From Neofusicoccum parvum (Eukaryota > Ascomycota > Dothideomycetes > Botryosphaeriales > Botryosphaeriaceae), in assembly GCA_020912385.1 (NCBI GenBank), contig CP087211.1, forward strand, positions 1,240,001 through 1,304,000: a stretch of 64,000 bases of DNA, in the 5' to 3' direction. The position numbers were made by a program, and so were the translations under genes. Of this stretch, positions 9,981 to 21,609 are shown piece after piece (positions within the stretch are counted from its first letter, which is position 1; each line of letters begins with the position of its first letter). A model generated the notes under the pieces. It was not told the DNA's origin and did not search any database. It saw nothing but the letters and a program-made list of their open reading frames with translations.

Positions 9981-10565
9981 TTTTCCCGACCTGTGTCTTC
10001 AAGGGAGTCGACGCGAGGTCGAGGCATGGGGGTCTCTGTCGAAGCTCAAATACTCCATGCCTGACTCGTGGAATGTGCGAGAGGAGAAAGCAGCGCTTTC
10101 CATCGTGTTTTTGGATGGTAGTTTTGGAGGTGCCAAGGCGGGGAGTTGCGGGTACGTGGAAGAAGTGCCCGGTTTATACTACTTGGAAAGGACAGGTGCG
10201 AGCTGAAAGTGGCGGCCCGTTGCCGCGGTCGGACCCTCCCAGCGGGCCGGGAGTGGGCCAGGCGGAGCAGCGCTTTTTCTTCAAGTGGCACAGAGACGAG
10301 CAGTGGGTAGAAAGTGAATGCAATGTATAAAGTTCTATACGAAGAAGAATTTGAGGCTTAAGTGTGAGGAATTGAATTGAACAGAGCGTCCAAGACAGAA
10401 GGGAAGAATGAAAAACTGAATCCACAGCATTTTCCCATGCTGCTCTGGGAAGGCGTTCGAAAGTGGCCTTGATAGGCGTACCGGTCGCCCCGAAAACAAG
10501 GGCCCAGACCAGAATACGTTGAAGAAAATTTGAATATAGAGGAAGCAGAGAGACGCTTACTCATC
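9981..10565. other. Intergenic region
   Basis: This lies between the former promoter of the transporter relic and the 3' end of the secreted Ser/Thr-rich gene. I see no supported coding sequence or repeat. Confidence 0.5.
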
Positions 10566-13500
10566 TCAGTTTTGAGGCACAGCAAGCGGTAGCATGCTCG
10601 CAGTCGGGCTCGGGGCTGACGGCAAGCCATGCGGACCAGACGTACCCGTTGAGCCCGTCTCATCATCATCCGCTACGGCTGCGAGGATCTTGTTGCCTCC
10701 CAAGCCACCCAGTCCACTGAGCGTGTCGTCGTCAACGTCTTCCACGGCTTCCCCAATGCTGCCATCTTCTTGAATGAACCCATCAAAGAAGCCCATGCCA
10801 ATGCACTTCAGCCCCTCGGGCCCACCGGCACTCTTGATGGCACGTTCGACGCACCCAGCCTTGATCAGAATGGGAAGGTTGAAAGTAGCCCACTGCGTCC
10901 CGTTGCTCCAGCTTCCGAATTCCCAGGAGGTGAGAGCACCGCATCCCTTCTCTTCTTTCTTGAGCGAGCCGCCGTCATCGCCCGACCAGTTGTTGATGGG
11001 GGTGACCTGGATGGAGTATGCAAGCGACGCGTAGTCCCACAGGTAGCAGTCTCCGGTAGGAACTGCTGCTGCAGCACTCGACGCTGCTGCGGCGGAGGCT
11101 GCTGATGCCGACGAGGCTGAAGCTACCGAAGCCGCAGATTCCGAAGATACAGATGCAACGCTAGCGGAGGACACAGAGGCAACGCTGGCAGAAGACACCG
11201 AGGCCACACTTTCTGAAGATACCGATGCAGCGCTGGCGGACGAAGCGGAGGCCGCGGAAGCAGAGCTAGCCGACGCCGCGCTTCCGCCAGACGTCGTAGC
11301 CTCTGCTGTCGTGGTAGCCTCGTTGGACGTCGCTGTGGAAGGGGCAGCGGAGATCGTGCAAGCAGCCTGTCTCTTCTTGATGTCTGCCGTCGTCTCTGGA
11401 AATTGGAGAAACGGCTCAGTCGGGAAGGCCAAGTTCGCCGGTGCGTAAGTCTGCTCAAGATTGCGGCTATCGAAGTCAGTATTCCGGTGCTTCTCATAAT
11501 GATGCGCGAGCAGACTCTGTGGTATGGAAACTTACATAGCTTTGCCGTAGCTATTCAAATTGCCATCGGAGTCGGTGGTTGTTGCATATTGCACCAGAGA
11601 GTTTGAGACCTTGCTGGCATGCTGTTGAATGGAGGCGATATTGTCTGAAAGGAGACCTTGGATATACTTGCGGTAATTCTGCAGGTTGGTTAGCAAGACT
11701 GAACAGGAGCGTTGCGGGTGTCCAGATCCCAAATTACCTCAGCGAAATTGATAGGATCCTGGCATGATCCCCACAACTCGTCGAATCTCACAAAAGCTGC
11801 GTAGACCTCGCTCTGTCCGGTGACAAATACTCTCTGAACCACGTCCATTTTCAAGAAGTCGATAACCATGCCCATACGATTCCAGAGATTGAGGTTTTTG
11901 TCAACTTGGCCGCCTTCACCACCCGCCTGTGGCTGCTCAATACCGTCAAGTTTGGGGTTAAAGAAAGTCCCCTTCAAACCATTGACCGCTTTATCGAGCC
12001 CGACGAAATTGTAATTGAGATTATTGGGCACGCGATTGAAGAGCGATTGCAGCCTAATCTGCTTCGCTGTATTCGGATCACCTTGCTTTGGTTTGTAGTC
12101 ATCCGGGAAGTTGGCATCCGTCTGGTCAACGAAAAGCCCGTTGAAAGTGCTACACTGATCTGGGTTGTTGGAAGTGAATAGAGAGTCCAGGAATTGCCTC
12201 GGAATGGCTTTCTCGACTGTGAACATCCTTAGTAAACTTGCAGTTTTCAGGCGCTACATAGACTATCGGGATATACTTACAGACATGGTCGGCATTTACT
12301 TCATTAACCTGAGGCTTCGGGAGAAAGTTCGGGTCGTGGTAGAGTTGGGACACTTCACCACACGATCCAACCTTCACTCTGTACCACCACTGGTCTTGTT
12401 GGATTTTACCGCCGGGATTTTGATCTGTGATGAGGTTTCGTTTGTTCTGTAGTTCATTGTTTCCTGGCCATCCCGGGTACTTGATTTCCTTGCCTCCGAT
12501 CTCACACGTCCCGAATTTCTTGATTCTCGTCTTGTCAGTAGCGCGCTTCGCCAGACCGTGGACAATAGCTACAATTGAAGAGTACGTTGTCAGCATCAAA
12601 CTAATGCGCTTGCTGGAACAGACCATACTCACATGGGTTGGGGCTTGTCGTTTCTTGGACCTCATACTCGATGCGGCCAGCAATGCTCCGCTTCTTGGTT
12701 TCCGTGGTGTCCTCGGCATCGGGCTCACCCTCATCGGGCAGACTCGCGCTATCGAGTGTGTAGGTCCAACAAGTAGCGGTCGCCGTGGCAGTAGTAGTCG
12801 TTGCCGAAGCAGTCAAGTCGCAACCGGTGATTGTAGAAGTCGAGGTTTCGCAAGAAGCTGTTGCAGTGACCAGGCCGGAGGACCCTGAAGTGGTGGTCTC
12901 GTGGCAAGTAACAAAAAGCTCCTCGGTAGTTGTTGAGCTGGTACAGGAGCTGGACGAGGACGATGTCGTCGAAGTTGCGGTCGAGCTTGGGTCCCCAGTC
13001 GTCGTCTCCACAGAGGGATCGTTGTCATTGTTCAAAGTGACGGGAGGCAAACCAGAGAAAGGAGGGACTGGCGGCCAAACAAAGACCCCAGGCCCAGGAC
13101 CAAAGCCGAAGAGCTCAATGCCGCCACCTCCACAGAATGGGCAGCCCCATAGAACAGGCACGACGGTTTCATGACCATCCGAGTCTGTAGTTGTAACATG
13201 GGTGTTTGTGGTGACGCCGTCTATCGTGCTAACAGACTGTGTCGAGGCAGAACTCGCCGTCGTTGTCATCATTGGAGGGAGATCACTTGTGTCTGAAGTG
13301 GTCGTCGAGGTAATGGTTGGCATTCCGGTAGTTGATCCCGGATTAGCTGTGGTTGTAGAAATCGCCGATGGGTCACTAATGCTAGACCCAGTGTTTGACG
13401 TGGTTGAGGAACTATCCGTACCAGACACAGTCTCCGATGACGACGAGCCCGTAGGTATCGTTCCATTCGTAGGAGTGTTCGTCGTCGGAATCGAAGTATC

Positions 13501-14028
13501 TGTAGAGGTGGTGTCCGTTGTGGATGCTGAACTGTTGTTCGTGCTGACGGTGCTCGCGGTGGAAATTGAGCTGCCTGAAGAGATAATACCGGTCGTGGAG
13601 ACGGAGCCATTCAACGGAGGCGTCAATGAAGGTGTGGTGGCTGTTGAGATACTGCTCCCAGTGCTTGTGGTAGGGACCGAAGTGTTTGTCGAGACTGTGT
13701 TAGCCGTAGATATTGAGGTTGAACCAGAGCCAATTGAGGTGGCAATGGTAGTTCCATTGGAACCAGCACTTGTTTGAAGGCCTCCAGAGGTAGATAATTC
13801 TGGGGTAACAATGGACGTAGCATTTAGCCCGGCGGTTGTTGCGTCTGTCGTCAATGGGACATTGCTGGTTGGCCTGGAACTTGACTCAATTGAGCTGGTG
13901 CTTGAGATCACGCTGGTATTTGTATATGCCGTAGCATTCCAGGACGAGAAAACGCCATCTGACTGAGCAGAAGCCAGGGAGAGTGTGCCGATGAGGCAAA
14001 AAATGAGGGTAGACGGAGAAGACGGCAT
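10566..14028 (-). CDS. Secreted Ser/Thr-rich protein with GH18-associated C-terminal domain
   Basis: Proposed exons are 14028-12633, 12568-12281, 12216-11738, 11678-11536 and 11466-10566, encoding 1068 aa; all four introns are 59-69 nt. The N-terminus is a signal peptide (LIFCLIGTLSLASAQ). Residues from about 25 to 290 are Ser/Thr-rich and probably O-glycosylated. A Gly/Pro-rich stretch and a Cys/Thr segment (ELFVTCHETT) follow, then a KKR Kex2-like site. Exons 2-4 encode a globular region with TRIKKFGTCEIGGKEIKYPG, HVFEKAIPRQFLDSL and NRVPNNLNYNFVGLDKAVNG; I recall this arrangement from the C-terminal part of fungal GH18 chitinases, but no GH18 catalytic motif (DxxDxDxE) is present. The last exon has 8-residue Ser/Ala repeats (about 11225-11130). 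Likely cell wall or extracellular; the role is unknown. Confidence 0.82.
11130..11225 (-). repeat. 24-bp coding repeats, four units of S-V-S-S-x-S/A-V/A-A
   Basis: Four consecutive 8-residue units (SVSSESVA, SVSSASVA, SVSSASVA, SVSSESAA) lie in the last exon of the secreted gene, inside a longer Ser/Ala-rich stretch. Such tracts usually change length between strains. Confidence 0.75.
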
Positions 14029-15401
14029 AGCTGCCGGTATCGATCCGAGGGATCAAAAAGCGAAAATTGGATCAGTCAAGTAGCGAAATAAACGATTGAG
14101 GTGTCATGTAGTGGAAAATTCGAAATCGGAACTAAAGAAACAACAAAAGAGTGTATCTATTGAAGGTAGGTACTCTCGAGTCCTCGAGATAGCAGCCGTT
14201 TTTGTACAGCTGAGAAAACGTCCAAAATTGGGATACGCGAAGGATTCCAGGCTTCTCGCAAGGGTGCTGTGATGGGACGCCCTAATCACGTTGTTGGTTC
14301 CAGGAGTGGCCTTGTCTGCACAAGCCACAGAGTCAAGTAATACAACTGCACAAAGTGTTTCAACGGCAGAGGCGTCCGTTGCGGCCCCCAGTGGCATTAA
14401 TAAGGCTCGGCGTCACTTACCGGCTAACGGTGTGAATTGAACGCGCATAAGGCTCGTGAGTAGCAGATCTTCTCGACGAATGCGGATGAATCTGCTTACA
14501 TATGCCATCCAGAAGACATACTAGGGGTCGCCATTGATATTTTACTGCAAGATATCGCAGCCCGAACCATGCGGTGAGTAGAAAAACCAATAAATGCACA
14601 GCTTTTCCGCAGATTACAGCGTAGGGAACAGTCGGTAAATGGGAATTTTTGGCCCCATCATGAAACCACCAGCAAGATAGAGCTGCCGGATAAGCAATTT
14701 CATCTGCACCTATTCCGTGCACCCGGGGGCGGGTCGTGCAAGGGCTCGGTAGGGGTTCGCATTGTTGCTAAAATTGCAACCGATCGACGGTCTTGTCCCG
14801 AAATGCAAGTGGGGTCTACCTTTGTGGAGAAAAGGCAACAAGAAATGCCCGGCTGTGCTGGAAGCGACCGGCAGGGAGGTGTTGACGTGACCGAAACACT
14901 GGCTTAACTAGGCACATGTTGGTTGTCCAGGCGGCTTGTAGGATTCAGGGCCAGCCGTGGGCTGTTTGCGGGTTGAAACATCAGCCCAAGATGTGGAAAT
15001 AAGGAGCGAATCCATCTGGACTGTGCATCCCGTGTTTGTTGGTGGGCATATCGCTGATTGGCGCAAGCGGCGGGAACAGACGATCGTGAGCTGGATCGAT
15101 GGCGGCTATCGGAAGCTGGGCCGCTGGTGATGGACGAGCAGCGACGCGTGAAAGGTGAAGACGCGTGTGTGTGTGTGTGCAAGGTTTGCTTGCGCCCCCT
15201 CGTCGTTGAGCCCTTAGCGCCGTTTATTTCTGGACGGGCTCGGGACCCGGGCTGCCTCACCTCACCACCCTTGAACCCTCGCCCTGCCAAGTGCCTCATC
15301 TCTGTGGCGCCGCCGTGCTGCTCCTCGCAAACAACTCCTCACTTGAGAGCCATCGCCAGCACCTGCTCGGGCATACAGACCATCTCTCATTTTCCACCCC
15401 C
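14029..15401. other. Intergenic region with a short GT microsatellite
   Basis: This contains the promoters of the secreted Ser/Thr-rich gene (minus) and the F-box gene (plus), in divergent orientation. A GT dinucleotide run lies at about 15165-15179. Frames of about 100 codons on the minus strand (14104-14397, 14417-14722) show no family features. I see nothing else. Confidence 0.5.
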
Positions 15402-16721
15402 ATGGCACGCCCTGAGAAGCCCGCTCTCCCACCAGAGCTGTGGGCCCACATCATGGACTACTGCTCCACAAACACCTTGAAGGCTCTCGCACTTGTCTCC
15501 CGCAGTTGTTGCGAAGAGGCGCGCAAGTGTATTTACCACTCTGTCTTCTTCTGTGAAGGCAACAGACATTCAGCTCACTCTCGTGGAACCTGCATCCGGG
15601 ATCTGTCTGCATTTCGCCAGTCTCTATCACCCTGGTCTGACTGGCGACGTTGTCTCCATCACGCCCATCTGTGTTGGGCGAACAACGCTCATAAGCACCC
15701 CTGGGATGAGCCCTTGCGTCCGGCGAATGAGAGCGATATACGGCTGGATGAACTCGTCATCCAAACCGCAAATCTGCTCTCAGAGTCGCATACTCTGAAA
15801 ACCCTTCACCTCTCCCCGCCGCTGCTGGGCTCGGCTGTCCCTTTCGCTGTCAAACGTCTGGACTCGCTGACTATACCCATTACCAACTCCCTCCATCACA
15901 ACCCCGATTTTGCGAAACTACTGAAGCTCTTTCAAATTCCATCGTTGAGGAAGGTGGAGCTTGATCAAATGCTTCGTCTGAACTGCGTAGTCCCGGACGA
16001 CTGCCGTCGACCTGGAACTTCAAACGTGGCCCATCTGGAGTTCTCCCTCTGTGGCCCTGTCAGTGAAGAGATTGCTCACCTTCTTTCCTGGCCAAAAGAT
16101 CTACAAACTCTTGTCTTCAAGGAGGGCATGGCTGAAGGGCTTAACCGATTTGCCTATGATTCCGGCGACACCAATGCCCTCAAGTTGCAGGAGGCTCTGA
16201 GGCCAGTGGAAAAAACACTTCAAGATCTCAATCTCGATCTGGTAAACGCTCATTCCGATGGATTGACGGACGGACCTCTCCCAAATAATGCATTCCAATC
16301 ATTCACCAAACTGCGGCGACTAAGAATACCAATCAACATACTCATAGAGTTCGAGGACGACGAAGACACATATGACGAAAACGAGCATATACCGCACGGC
16401 CCTGCATGGAGTATCCACTCGCAATTCCCGCACTGTATCGAAGAGCTCGAATTCGTGATTTCGGAAGAATGGTGGTGGGGTGATTGGGAAACGAATGTGC
16501 CGAGCAAAGAGACAAAGGAGTTGTTTGCGTACGTCTCCGGACTTGCTGATGGAAATGAGATTCACTATCCGAATCTGAAAAGAGTGCTCATTTCGAACGA
16601 ACCCGGAGATTTGGGCTACGGGTACAATGATACCAGGGTGGAGCGCGACTACGTTCGAGAGTTCATCGATCGGTTACAGTCCAGCGGAATCTCTGTATCC
16701 ATATTTCACCGCAATCTTTAA
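15402..16721 (+). CDS. F-box protein
   Basis: This is a single-exon gene of 439 aa. The start is the ATG at 15402, four codons before the conserved segment; the frame is open further upstream but without a better ATG. Residues 6-45 (PALPPELWAHIMDYCSTNTL then KALALVSRSCCEEARKCIYH) match an F-box, the motif that binds Skp1 in SCF ubiquitin ligases. The remainder holds leucine-rich spaced segments (ESHTLKTLHLSPPLLGSAVP, FQIPSLRKVELDQMLRLNCV, HIPHGPAWSIHSQFPHCIEE, YPNLKRVLISNEPG) like the irregular LRR-type substrate-binding half of fungal F-box proteins. Substrate is unknown. These genes are numerous and fast-evolving in filamentous fungi. Confidence 0.8.
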   Translation: MARPEKPALPPELWAHIMDYCSTNTLKALALVSRSCCEEARKCIYHSVFFCEGNRHSAHSRGTCIRDLSAFRQSLSPWSDWRRCLHHAHLCWANNAHKHPWDEPLRPANESDIRLDELVIQTANLLSESHTLKTLHLSPPLLGSAVPFAVKRLDSLTIPITNSLHHNPDFAKLLKLFQIPSLRKVELDQMLRLNCVVPDDCRRPGTSNVAHLEFSLCGPVSEEIAHLLSWPKDLQTLVFKEGMAEGLNRFAYDSGDTNALKLQEALRPVEKTLQDLNLDLVNAHSDGLTDGPLPNNAFQSFTKLRRLRIPINILIEFEDDEDTYDENEHIPHGPAWSIHSQFPHCIEELEFVISEEWWWGDWETNVPSKETKELFAYVSGLADGNEIHYPNLKRVLISNEPGDLGYGYNDTRVERDYVREFIDRLQSSGISVSIFHRNL

Positions 16722-17476
16722 ATGATCATGTAACCCATGCCTACCTATCTTTATTGCTTTCACATTATTAACATGCCTCTTCTGTTTCTGTAGGACCAGA
16801 CGGGAACGCGGATGTATCTGACTGGCTCAAGGACGAAAGCAACGGGGAATGCAGCTGGTATTTTAAAGAATGATTTTCGGCACAGGTATAGCACAGGGTT
16901 TGATGGATGTTCAGCCGCCGCTCAATTTCATGAGCAACCTTGGTGGTTTATCTGGGGCCAGCCAGCTAACCACCTTCTGCTTCTAGAAATGTAAGCGAGC
17001 ATCAAGGATCTCCGCCGCTAATCTTCCCCGTAAAGCCGCTCAACCCCAGGAATACTGATAACAGTGATGCCCTATCTACAACTCCAACACAAACAGGAGG
17101 CGCACCGAATAGATGACAGTGACTGCACACATACTTCAGGAATCGCATCCGTTCTTAACATCCGTCTCCCGCTGTCGGGGTTGCGCCGCGCCAGGCCATG
17201 ATAAGCTGAATACTTGCATTGGTAACGGCAGACACTGATAAGATATCAGACGCAGCAGCGCCGTTGGTACCCACATGCGGACGAAAGTGGGGAGAATACT
17301 GGGGCGAGACGGGACGGGCTGTGAAGTCGATGATGATGTCGCTGACTTTTACCCAGCGGCTTGCTGTTGCTATCCTTCGTTGTTCCTGACTTTTGCTCAT
17401 CCCTCTTCTTTCTCTTCTCACGCCCGAGATCTTCTTCCTCAATTGATTTTCATCAACCCATGTTTCTCTCAGCACC
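16722..17476. other. Intergenic region
   Basis: This holds the 3' flank of the F-box gene and the promoter of the MFS gene. A pyrimidine-rich leader (about 17360-17470) precedes the MFS start codon. I see no other feature. Confidence 0.5.
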
Positions 17477-19091
17477 ATGGCTTCGGAATCCAAGCTGAAA
17501 GACGTCGAGGCGCACTCGGTGCAAGATGACAAAATAAGGACCAACATCGTGGTGAAAGACGGCGACGAGGCATTGAAGTTCCTCGCCGCCGAAGGCACCG
17601 CCGGCGAGCTCTCCCCCATCGACGAGAAGGCGCTGGTGCGAAAGATCGACTGGATGATCCTTCCGCTGATGTGGTGCTGCTACTGCCTGCAGTACCTGGA
17701 CAAGACCCTGAGTACGGCGCCAAAAACACATACACATCACCAGCTGACCCTCCCCAGTCAACTACGCCGCCGTCATGGGCCTCTACACCGACGCCAGCAT
17801 CAACACCGACCAGTTCTCCACCCTCGCCTGGATCTTCTACGCCTCGTACCTCGCGTTCGAGTTCCCGCACGGCTACGGCATGCAGCGCCTCCCCACGGCC
17901 AAGTACCTGGGGGCGATGGTGACACTCTGGGGCGCCGTGATCGCGGCCACGGCGGCGTGCCGCAGCTACGGCGCGCTGATCGCGACGCGGGTGCTGCTCG
18001 GCGTCTTCGAGGCCGCGGTGGCGCCCAGCCTGATCCTGGTGACGGGCATGTGGTACAAGAAGAAGGAGCAGCCGTCGCGCGTCGGCCTGTGGTACCTGGG
18101 CACGGGCGCCGGCACCGTCATCGGGAGCCTGATCTCCTTCGGCTTCCAGCACTACGCCGGCGCCGCCTTCACGTCGTGGCAGATCATGTTCCTGGTCGTC
18201 GGCCTGGTCACCGTGGCCGTGGGCGTCGCCGTCGTCGCCCTGCTGCCGGACAACCCGATGAGCGCGCGCAGGCTGACGCACGCCGAGAGGGTGTGGGCGA
18301 TCGAGCGGCTGCGCGAGAACCAGACGGGGATTGAGAACGTGCATTTCAAGTGGGTACAGGTGAGGGAGTGCTTTGTGGATCCGCAGACGTGGCTGTTGGG
18401 GCTGGTGACGGTGGCGAGCAACATCCCGAATGCGGCGACGAGCAGCTTCCAGGCGACGATCATCAAGGGGTTTGGGTTTGATAGCAAGACGACGGCGTTG
18501 TTGAGCATCCCGGCAGGGGTGGTGATTATCATCGCCATTCTGGTGGCAACGTACGCGGCGGGGCACTTTAACCAGCGTGGGCCGTTTGCAATCGGCACGC
18601 AGATTACTGGTGTGTTGGGTGGTTGCTTGGTAAGTGGCTTCTGCAGAGTAATTGTTCTCGAGACTGGGAAGCTGATCTGACGCTTGTAGATTGCGTTTCT
18701 GCCGGAAGACAACAAGGTCGGGAGGCTGATCGGCATTTACATCATGAACGGTATAGTGGCAGGCCTGCCGCTCATGTACGCCTGGGTTGCCGCCAATTTC
18801 GCCGGTCATACGAAGAAGGTAACCATGAACGCAGTTCTGTTGATCAGCTTCTGCCTGGGAAATATCATTGGGCCCTTGACTTTCCGAGACGGCGATGCAC
18901 CGGAATATCTTCCCGCGAAGATTGCCATCATCGTGGCGGACTGTGTGTCCATTGTCTTGATCGTTATCTTGCGGCTGTATTACATCAGGGAGAATAAGAG
19001 GAGAGATCGTCTGAACGTCAGCCATCAGGAAAACATCGAGTTCTTGGATCTAACGGACAAGGAAAATTTGGAGTTCCGGTATTCTCTTTAG
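17477..19091 (+). CDS. MFS anion:cation symporter (Dal5/allantoate-permease-like)
   Basis: Three exons (17477-17711, 17758-18629, 18690-19091) encode 502 aa; the introns are 46 and 60 nt. The N-terminus is cytosolic, and the conserved opening LVRKIDWMILPLMWCCYCLQ then YLDKTLINYAAVMG is typical of the ACS family (Dal5, Tna1, Vht1 relatives), which move carboxylates and vitamins with protons. Twelve membrane segments can be followed, with the central-loop segment MSARRLTHAERVWAIERLRE and the later IPAGVVIIIAILVATYAAGH. The C-terminal tail is charged. The substrate cannot be assigned from sequence. The gene converges on the D-lactate dehydrogenase gene (183 bp between stop codons), so a link to organic-acid uptake is possible but only inferred. 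Confidence 0.92.
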
Positions 19092-19274
19092 ACATTTGTT
19101 AGAATGGTTAGCGGAGATTCCACTGGGAAGGTAGACCGAAGAATGGCGCAAACGCGAGAGTTAAAAATTTGAGTCCAAATCTAGCAAGCTATGCACTTAC
19201 CGTTTAGAATCTCACAGCAAGTCCTCGATTTGTCTCCATGAACCCTTGATGAATCCCTCCACCTACATGCCATC

Positions 19275-21102
19275 TCAAACATCAAAAATCTTCCCTGGGT
19301 TCATCAAAGAATAAGGATCCAGCGCCCGCTTCAGATCTCTCATCACGCCGATCGTTTCCGGGCCCAGTTCCTTCATGAGAGAGGCCTTCTTGCTGAGCCC
19401 AACCGAATGCTGCAGGCCGTCAGTCTCAACAGCACTTCGTCCGAAAAGACTTTACTACTCACCTCTCCCGTGCATGTGCCCTCCATCTCCAGCGCCTTGT
19501 CCACCATCCTGTAGACAACCCTTTTCACCTTCTCCACCTGCTCCGGATCTTTCTTGTTGTAAAATATGGCCGAATGGAAGTTGCCATCGCCCACATGCCC
19601 GAGCATCGACGCGAACATACCGAGCTCGCTAAGCTCCTTCTTCGAGTCCTCTGCCACGACAACATCAGCAAACTTCACGCAAGCTCCAGTGCACCCGGCA
19701 CAACGCACCAATGATCTCCGCCAGCCGACTCAACGGCACCGCCACGTCCGTGCTCCAGATCTCCTCGTCCTCCCCCTTCAGCGCCAGCATGCTCCACAGC
19801 GCCTCCTTCCGCGCGCTCCACAGCTCCCGCTGCTCCGCCTCATCCGCGGCGAACATAAACTCGCCGCACCGGTTCGCCCGCGCGATCTGCTGCACCGTCT
19901 CGATGTTCTCCCTGACGCCGGCCCTGTTCCCCGAGAACTTGAAGAACACCGTCGTCGTCTCGGCCCAGCGCCGCGTGGTCGAGCCGACGCGGTTGATGAC
20001 GCCCATCTGCACGTCGTCCATGATCTCCATGGCGGCGACCGGCACGCCCGCGCGCATGACCGCCGACACCGCCTTGGCGGCCGCGCCGATCGACGGGAAC
20101 GACACGACGGCGACGCTGGTCTCTTGCGGCAGGACCGTCAGTTTGAGGGTTGCCTCGGTGACGAGGCCGAGCGTCCCCTCGGCGCCGACGAACAGGTTGG
20201 TGAGGTTGTAGCCGGCGGCGGTCTTGCGGGGGCGCCGGCGCGTCTTGATGATGCGGCCATCGGCCAGCACGACGGTGAGGTTGACGACCCAGTCTTTCAT
20301 CGTGCCGTAGCGGACGGCGTTGGTGCCGGAGCAGCTGGTGCCGACCATGCCGCCCTGCGGGTGCGTGTTAGATGAGGTGGGCTGGGCTGAGATGGCGGAG
20401 AGGGAAACGTACGATGCGAGCGCCTGGGCCGGGGTCGACGGGGAAGAAGAGACCGGCGTCCTTGATCTTTTCGTTGAGCTCCATCCAGGGGACGGCGGGC
20501 TGGACCACGACGTCGAGATCGTTGTCGTGGATAGCGATGATCTTGTCCATGTGCGCAAAGTCGATGCTGAAGCCGCCATAAGGGGCGGTGAACTGGCCTT
20601 CTACGCTTGTGCCACCGGAGAAGGGGATGATTGGGATTTTGTACTTGTAGCAGGCTTTGGCAATTTGAGAAACCTCTTCGGTTGATCTGGGATAGGCGAC
20701 AGCTATGGGGAGTTGGTCAACGTTGGTGGTGGACCAATCTGAGTAGCCATGGCGGTGCAGATCATCGGGATCGGTGCTGATGGCGTCTTGCCCGAGCAGT
20801 GTCCTCAGTTCCTCTATGGCCTTTTCCATCTGCTTTTTGGAGGCGTAGGCCGGCTTGCCCGCCTGCCTGTCGCGGGGCAAAAGTGAGCTGGAATCATTGA
20901 CGCCATACAAGTAGGCAAGAGAGGCGGTGAATGCCATGAGAAGAGCAATCCGAGGAGTTGTCCAAAAGGCAGGGGGGCTATGCCGGATTGGCGCGGCAGC
21001 CTGCTGGGTTGAGTTTTGCCGTGCATGCAGCCTGGACGCTCTTGAGGGCGAAGCGAGCGCTGGCCGAATTGGCCGTGTCAGCCGCCTCACAGACCTGAAC
21101 AT
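19275..21102 (-). CDS. DLD1: Mitochondrial D-lactate dehydrogenase (cytochrome c)
   Basis: Exons 21102-20413, 20354-19709, 19650-19463 and 19409-19275 encode 552 aa; introns are 53-58 nt. An Arg/Ser-rich mitochondrial presequence (MFRSVRRLTRPIRPALASPS) is followed by one membrane segment (FWTTPRIALLMAFTASLAYL). The FAD-binding PCMH domain includes YPRSTEEVSQIAKACYKYKI, IPFSGGTSVEGQF, PGPGARIGGMVGTSCSGTNA and GYNLTNLFVGAEGTLGLVTE. The C-terminal FAD-linked oxidase domain includes SARKEALWSMLALKG, FASMLGHVGDGNFH and the terminal DPYSLMNPGKIFDV. This is full family length. The enzyme oxidises D-lactate to pyruvate in the intermembrane space and passes electrons to cytochrome c, also clearing D-lactate from the methylglyoxal pathway. 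All expected motifs are present. Confidence 0.94.
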
Positions 21103-21609
21103 GATGTGCAGAATTTGGCCAAGCGTTGTCGGAGGCGATCAAGGCATGGATGGGGGATGAGGTTAGCAATCCCACTCCTCACGGAGGTGGGGCGCTGGTG
21201 GGCCCGATGGAATCCCCGCGTTGGAGGCGGATCAAAGCCGATGGCCGGTGGGCGCGGTCCGCCTCCCGCGTCGGTCCGTTCGTGTGCGCGCCGCCAGCCT
21301 ATCAGCACCAAGAAGAAAGATGCTTGTGTCGCGCTGAGCGTTTGGTCGTTAGCCGAGATTTGGACACGGTGGAAAATGCCAGAGGAACGTGGTTGCTGTG
21401 TGGGGCTTGAGAGCCGAGACGGGCAGGAACCCTTCGGCAAACAAAATCTGACGTCACTGTGCCGGGGAAAAGCTCAGACTCATCCTCTGCTTCCTTCTCC
21501 TGCACCACCAGCTTCCGATCAGCAGCTTCACTGCAGGCATTGCATTGGCACCCGCGGAGATTCGATACAGTGTTCTCTCTTACGCTACTCATTCTGCAAC
21601 AATACACCA
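21103..21609. other. Intergenic region
   Basis: This holds the promoter of the D-lactate dehydrogenase gene (to its right, minus strand) and the 3' flank of the short-chain reductase gene. No coding signal or repeat is visible. Confidence 0.5.

Noticed and set aside
12601..14028. Exon 1 of the secreted gene as a separate 475-aa protein ending at 12601
   Set aside because: A GTGAGT donor at 12632 and a matching acceptor at 12569 continue the frame into the GH18-associated domain; the stop lies inside the intron.
14104..14397. 97-codon minus-strand frame upstream of the secreted Ser/Thr-rich gene
   Set aside because: No homology that I recognise, no signal peptide, and it lies where the promoter of that gene should be.
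17469..19025. 518-codon minus-strand frame opposite the MFS transporter
   Set aside because: It is the antisense shadow of the transporter exons; its composition (Arg/Asp/His-rich) mirrors the sense codons and it has no motif.
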